The position numbers and the translations under genes are program-made. A DNA stretch of 7,701 nucleotides. Source: an uncultured Bacilli bacterium. Lineage in GTDB: Bacteria > Bacillota_I > Bacilli_A > RF39 > UBA660. Under the pieces are notes generated by a model, which was not told where the DNA came from, ran no database searches, and was given only the letters and a program-made list of their open reading frames with translations. The stretch covers positions 1 through 7,701 of the forward strand of contig CALVRQ010000015.1 of assembly GCA_944358685.1 (NCBI GenBank). The letters are read 5' to 3'. Shown piece after piece: positions 4,149 through 7,701 of the stretch. Each line of letters begins with the position of its first letter. Within the stretch, counting starts at the first letter, position 1.

Positions 4149-6227
4149 ATGGACTTAAGCACATTAAATGATAAACAAAAAGAAGCAGTGGAATGGCCAG
4201 ATGGTCCGATACTTGTTTTAGCAGGGGCTGGAAGTGGTAAGACGAGAGTTTTGACAACGAAACTGGCTTATTTGGTTAATGAAAAAGGAGTTAATCCTTA
4301 TAATATATTAGCAATTACGTTTACGAATAAAGCGGCTAAGGAGATGAAAGAGAGATCTTTTAAGATGCTTGGAAGTGATGCATATCATATGCAGATATCG
4401 ACATTTCACTCTTTAGGATTACTTTTAATTAGAGAAAATTACGAAAAACTTGGTTTTGATAAGAATTTTACGATTTTAGATAGTGATGATAGTTTAACAA
4501 TTATTAAAAAGATTTTAAAGGATATGAATTTGGATCCGAAGGTTTATAATCCAAGAGCAATTAGAAATAAAATAAGTAGTGCGAAAAATGAACTTATGGA
4601 TTCTAATTATTATAGTAGATTTGCGAATTCTGAATATGAAGAAATTGTTTTAGAAGTTTTTAAAAGGTATGAACAAAAAGTAGTTAAGAATAATTCGATG
4701 GATTTTGATGATTTACTTTTACTTCCAATTAAATTATTTAAAAAATATCCAGATGTTTTAGAAAAGTATCAAGATAGGTTTAAGTATATTTTAGTTGATG
4801 AGTATCAAGATACCAATGAAGCACAGTATATTTTAATTAAAATGCTTAGTAAGAAATATAAAAATATATGTGTGGTGGGTGATTTAGATCAATCAATATA
4901 TGGATTTAGAGGAGCTAATTTTAGAAATATTCTTAATTTTGAAAAGGATTATCCAGATGCGAAGGTTGTTCCTTTAGAGGAAAATTATCGTTCAACGGGA
5001 AATATTTTAAATGTGGCTAACGATATAATTAAACATAATAAGCAAAGGAAAGAAAAAAAATTATGGACTAAAAATGACAATGGTCCGAAGATTCGTTATC
5101 ATAGAGCTTATGATGAAAAAGATGAGGCTAATTATGTGATGGAGGAGATAAGGAAATTAATTGTTAGTGGTGAGCCTAAATCTTCTATTGCAGTTTTATA
5201 TAGGACGAATGCCCAGTCGCGTAATATGGAAGAAGCATTGTTACGTGATAATATTCCTTATAAGGTAGTTGGAAGTTTTTATTTCTATAATAGAAAAGAA
5301 ATTAAGGATTTAATTAGTTATTTAAAGCTTATTTATAATTCTAATGACGATGTTAGTTTGCTTAGAATTATTAATGTGCCTAAAAGACAGATTGGACCTA
5401 AGACTATAGAAAATTTGGCGACTAAAGCGATGGAAAAAGGTGTTTCTTTATATGAAGCTATTGATAGTGGTAAGGAACTGGAGTTTAAAAAGTTAATTGA
5501 AAAGTTAAAAGATGAAAGTGAAAATGTCTCTTTAACCGAACTTGTTGAAATGATTTTGGTAGAATCCGGAATGAGAAAGGAACTTGAAAGTTCTAAAACT
5601 TTGGAAGCTGAGGTTAGACTTGAGAACTTAGAGGAGTTTAAGTCTATAACGAAGAATTTTGAAGAAAATAATGGAGTTATTTCTTTAGAGGAGTTTTTAC
5701 TTGAGATAAGTTTGGTTTCAGATATTGAGGAGCATAAAAATAACAATGATGTGGTAACGCTTATGACGATTCATTCGGCTAAGGGGTTAGAGTTTGACCA
5801 TGTATTTATAATTGGTTTAGAAGAAGGGTTATTTCCACATATGAATTCGCTTAATAGTTCTGATGAGATAGAGGAGGAAAGGCGTCTTTGTTATGTGGCA
5901 GTAACTAGAGCTAGGAAGACCTTAACTTTAGTGAATGCAGAGAGAAGAATGCTTTATGGAAATACGAATTGTAATCCACCTAGTAGATTTATTTCAGAGA
6001 TTAGTGATGAGTATTTAGATAAAGATATTAAAGAAGATAGTAAGTTTAACCGTGATGAAATGATTGATGAGACAGCTGAATATAGTGTTGGTGACCATGT
6101 GATTCACGATATTTATGGTGAGGGTGTGGTTGTTGCACTAGGTGGTAGTGTTTTATCTATTGCTTTTAGTCATCCATATGGAATAAAAAAAATTATGAAA
6201 GGTCATAAAAGTATTAGAAAGGTGTGA
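4149..6227 (+). CDS. pcrA: ATP-dependent DNA helicase PcrA (UvrD/Rep superfamily 1)
   Basis: A 692-aa 3'-5' DNA helicase used in nucleotide excision repair, plasmid rolling-circle replication, and removal of RecA filaments and stalled RNA polymerase. All SF1A motifs are visible: Q motif LNDKQKEAV (6-14), Walker A GAGSGKT (26-32), Ia AITFTNKAAKEM (55-66), II VDEYQD (216-221), III GDLDQSIYGFRGA (244-256), IV EENYRST (277-283), V TIHSAKGLEF (540-549), VI YVAVTRARK (582-590). The C-terminus (about 645-692, YSVGDHVIHDIYGEGVV) is the Tudor-like domain that in Gram-positive PcrA contacts RNA polymerase. Length is slightly below the usual 720-750. The ATG start is supported by the Q motif beginning at once and by the promoter 19 bases ahead. 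PcrA is preferred to Rep or UvrD because of the tail and the closeness of ligA. It probably heads a transcript with the next two genes. Confidence 0.95.
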   Translation: MDLSTLNDKQKEAVEWPDGPILVLAGAGSGKTRVLTTKLAYLVNEKGVNPYNILAITFTNKAAKEMKERSFKMLGSDAYHMQISTFHSLGLLLIRENYEKLGFDKNFTILDSDDSLTIIKKILKDMNLDPKVYNPRAIRNKISSAKNELMDSNYYSRFANSEYEEIVLEVFKRYEQKVVKNNSMDFDDLLLLPIKLFKKYPDVLEKYQDRFKYILVDEYQDTNEAQYILIKMLSKKYKNICVVGDLDQSIYGFRGANFRNILNFEKDYPDAKVVPLEENYRSTGNILNVANDIIKHNKQRKEKKLWTKNDNGPKIRYHRAYDEKDEANYVMEEIRKLIVSGEPKSSIAVLYRTNAQSRNMEEALLRDNIPYKVVGSFYFYNRKEIKDLISYLKLIYNSNDDVSLLRIINVPKRQIGPKTIENLATKAMEKGVSLYEAIDSGKELEFKKLIEKLKDESENVSLTELVEMILVESGMRKELESSKTLEAEVRLENLEEFKSITKNFEENNGVISLEEFLLEISLVSDIEEHKNNNDVVTLMTIHSAKGLEFDHVFIIGLEEGLFPHMNSLNSSDEIEEERRLCYVAVTRARKTLTLVNAERRMLYGNTNCNPPSRFISEISDEYLDKDIKEDSKFNRDEMIDETAEYSVGDHVIHDIYGEGVVVALGGSVLSIAFSHPYGIKKIMKGHKSIRKV

Positions 6228-6232
6228 TTTTA

Positions 6233-6394
6233 ATGATGCTTGATATTATTGAATCAATTAATGAGTTTGTTGAACCATTTAAGGGTTGGATTGAGGATAA
6301 TCATAATAATCCTTTTATGTGGCTTGCATTTGTGTTGATAGGAATTGCGGTTTTTGCAATTACTTATAATGCACTTAATAAAAATAATCAGTAG
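6233..6394 (+). CDS. Small single-span membrane protein, 53 aa, unknown function
   Basis: The frame runs from ATG 6233 (a second ATG follows at 6236) to TAG 6392-6394. Residues 1-27 are amphipathic and acidic (LDIIESINEFVEPFKGWIED), followed by NNPF and then a hydrophobic span of about 17 residues (MWLAFVLIGIAVFAITY, 29-45) and a short polar tail. With no signal-peptidase site it should stay as a membrane anchor. AAGG (6219-6222) lies ten bases ahead, inside the end of pcrA, five bases from its stop. Its own stop overlaps the AGGAGG of the next gene. It is thus tightly embedded between two clear genes, which is the main reason to believe it. I do not recognise it; it may help place the neighbouring nucleotidyltransferase or its product pathway at the membrane, but this is only context. 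Confidence 0.75.
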   Translation: MMLDIIESINEFVEPFKGWIEDNHNNPFMWLAFVLIGIAVFAITYNALNKNNQ

Positions 6395-6402
6395 GAGGTT
6401 TT

Positions 6403-7326
6403 ATGGATTATACATTAGTGGTTATGGCGGCTGGAATGGGTAGTAGATTTGGCGGCTTGAAACAAATGGAACCGGTTGGACCAAATGGAGAGTTTATTAT
6501 TGATTACTCTGTTTATGATGCTATTCGCGCTGGTTTTAATAAAGTGGTATTTATTATTAGAAAAGATTTCTATGATGATTTTAGAGAAACTATTGGTAAA
6601 AGATTAGAAGGACAGGTAAACGTCAGTTATGTTTTTCAGGAGTTAGATGATTTACCTAAGGGATATTTATGTCCAAGTTCTAGAACAAAACCTTGGGGGA
6701 CTGGTGCGGCTATTTATAGTGCGCGTGATAATATTAATGGTAATTTTGCAGTCATTAATGCGGATGATTTTTATGGGGCAGATGCTTATAAGGTGCTTTT
6801 TGATTATGTGAAAAATAATTTTGATGAGGATAAAGGTTTAGCTTTGTGCTATGAAGTTGGTAATACTTTGTCTAAAAATGGTAGTGTTAAAAGAGGAATA
6901 GCTAGTAGTGAAAACGGATTTTTAACTGGTATTACAGAAAGTAAGATTGAAGCTTGTGATGGTTATGTAGTTGCTAAACCGTTAGATGGTAGTAAGCCAT
7001 TTGAAACACCTAATGATACTTTAGTAACAGTTAATTTATTTGGATTTACTCCTAAGATGAAAGATATTATTGTGGATAATTTTTCTGTGTTTTTGAATGA
7101 TAATATTGATAAATTAGATAGTGAATATTTGGTTCCCGATATTATTAATAGTGAAATTAATAAAGGTAATATTTCTTTTGATATTAAAGGAACTAGTTCT
7201 AAATGGTATGGTGTGACTTACAAAGAAGATAAAGATGAGTTAGTAGAGGCTATTGATGAATATATTAGAGAAGGAGTATATCCGAATAAGTTATTTGAAA
7301 GTGGAAAAGTGCTTTGTAAAAAATAA
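6403..7326 (+). CDS. Sugar-phosphate nucleotidyltransferase (NTP_transferase family)
   Basis: A 307-aa cytosolic enzyme of the GT-A-like NTP_transferase fold, joining a nucleoside triphosphate and a sugar 1-phosphate to give an NDP-sugar and pyrophosphate. Evidence: the N-terminal nucleotide-binding loop AAGMGSRFGGLKQ (9-21) with Arg15 and Lys20, GPNGEFIIDYSVYDAIRAGF (26-45), PWGTGAA (97-103) for base recognition, and NADDFYG (119-125) with the metal-binding Asp pair. This variant, with GMGSR-x-GGLKQ in place of the GxGTR-x-x-PxTK of GalU or RmlA, is common in gut Bacillota and Bacteroidota and is usually annotated only generically. The substrate (glucose-, GlcNAc- or MurNAc-1-phosphate) cannot be read here, so no symbol is given. 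AGGAGG (6393-6398) lies four bases ahead of the ATG. It shares a transcript with the small membrane protein and probably pcrA, and ends in a strong terminator. Confidence 0.88.
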   Translation: MDYTLVVMAAGMGSRFGGLKQMEPVGPNGEFIIDYSVYDAIRAGFNKVVFIIRKDFYDDFRETIGKRLEGQVNVSYVFQELDDLPKGYLCPSSRTKPWGTGAAIYSARDNINGNFAVINADDFYGADAYKVLFDYVKNNFDEDKGLALCYEVGNTLSKNGSVKRGIASSENGFLTGITESKIEACDGYVVAKPLDGSKPFETPNDTLVTVNLFGFTPKMKDIIVDNFSVFLNDNIDKLDSEYLVPDIINSEINKGNISFDIKGTSSKWYGVTYKEDKDELVEAIDEYIREGVYPNKLFESGKVLCKK

Positions 7327-7353
7327 AAAGTTGGTATTTTATCAACTTTTTAT
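7323..7353 (+). terminator. Rho-independent terminator after the nucleotidyltransferase gene
   Basis: Arms at 7323-7336 (ATAAAAAGTTGGTA) and 7340-7353 pair over 14 positions with one G-T wobble (7334 with 7342) and a TTT loop. The run of five T ends the hairpin. The TAA stop (7324-7326) is inside the left arm. It separates the pcrA-led transcript from ligA. Confidence 0.8.
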
Positions 7354-7386
7354 AGTGGTTTATTTTTGTTAATTTTATATAAATAA

Positions 7387-7415
7387 TTGAAGTTTGGACT
7401 ATATTTATTTATAAT
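7387..7415 (+). promoter_or_regulatory. Sigma-A-type promoter of ligA
   Basis: The -35 is TTGAAG (7387-7392), the spacer is exactly 17 bases, and the -10 is a perfect TATAAT (7410-7415). The expected start is near 7422, leaving a leader of about ten bases that carries AGGTGAG (7422-7428) close to the ATG at 7432. Confidence 0.6.
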
Positions 7416-7431
7416 GATTATAGGTGAGATT

Positions 7432-7701
7432 ATGATAAAGGAAAGAATTAAAGAACTTACAGATATTATTAATAAAGCTAATCACGATTATTATGTGAAT
7501 GATAATCCAACGATTACGGACCAAGAATATGATAGATATATGGAAGAGCTTATGAGACTTGAGGAAGCTCATCCAGAATTTAAGAAAGTAGATTCACCAA
7601 CGCAGAGGGTTGGTAGTGAGGTTATTTCAGAGTTTAAAAAGGTTACTCATGAAATTCCGATGTTATCGCTTGGGGATATTTTTAATGAAGAAGAAATTAT
7701 T
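7432..7701 (+). CDS. ligA: NAD+-dependent DNA ligase, N-terminal 90 residues (3' end outside window)
   Basis: LigA seals nicks in duplex DNA using NAD+ during replication and repair; full proteins are about 650-680 aa. Only domain Ia and the start of the adenylation domain are present. HDYYVNDNPTITDQEYDRYM (18-37) carries the NMN-binding set: Tyr20, Asp30, Tyr33 and Asp34 match the conserved positions, and Tyr21 takes the place of His, as is usual in Gram-positives. SPTQRVG (55-61) and IPMLSLGDIFNEEE (75-88) follow in the expected order. The catalytic KxDG lies beyond the window, so activity cannot be judged. The ATG at 7432 is the only sensible start, with AGGTGAG just ahead and the family N-terminus beginning at once. 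It has its own promoter and follows a terminator, so it is probably transcribed separately from pcrA. Confidence 0.95.
   Translation, partial: MIKERIKELTDIINKANHDYYVNDNPTITDQEYDRYMEELMRLEEAHPEFKKVDSPTQRVGSEVISEFKKVTHEIPMLSLGDIFNEEEII

Noticed and set aside
4075..4257. Minus-strand frame across the pcrA start
   Set aside because: It covers the pcrA promoter and Walker A codons, lacks a ribosome site and resembles nothing.
5333..5746. Long minus-strand frame inside pcrA
   Set aside because: Ser/Leu/Phe-rich antisense shadow of the helicase, caused by AT-rich codon use.

Overview
The window is AT-rich (clearly below 35% GC by eye) and dense in short-spaced genes with strong AGGAGG-type ribosome binding sites. 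TGA is a real stop (ends of the second tandem gene and of pcrA), so the code is the standard bacterial one. PcrA with a Gram-positive-type C-terminal domain, ligA close by, and the M23 and cell-wall-repeat enzyme all point to a low-GC Bacillota, probably a gut Bacilli or RF39/Erysipelotrichia-like lineage. This placement is inference and rests on no marker-gene comparison.

Left end (1-521): the last 141 codons of a large serine recombinase run off the left edge and stop at 428. About 70 noncoding bases follow. Then comes the broken 3' side of a gene on the minus strand, an NMT1/THI5-like ABC transporter substrate-binding protein. Its reading frame is good up to the conserved GGREG and then turns into six unrelated codons and a stop. 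The simplest reading is that this is the right-hand end (attL/attR) of an integrative element that inserted into the transporter gene. The rest of that gene and of the element would lie left of the window.

Middle (1047-3353): a compact operon of five tandem genes for small, soluble, mutually related proteins (143-165 aa) of a family I do not recognise. Their stop and start codons touch or nearly touch. They share an N-terminal hydrophobic strand ending near a Gly, an invariant His near residue 30, and a central block with an invariant Asn followed by [YF]-x-P-x-x-[LI]-x(3)-Q. This is the most novel content of the window. The operon ends in a bidirectional hairpin that contains its own last stop codon and that of the convergent neighbour.

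Right half (3342-7701): an M23 metallopeptidase with a C-terminal cell-wall-binding-like repeat lies on the minus strand, with an unusual start region. It diverges from a housekeeping block on the plus strand: pcrA helicase, a 53-aa single-span membrane protein, a sugar-phosphate nucleotidyltransferase, a terminator, then ligA from its own promoter and cut by the window end. PcrA and LigA are often neighbours in Bacillota; here two extra genes lie between them.
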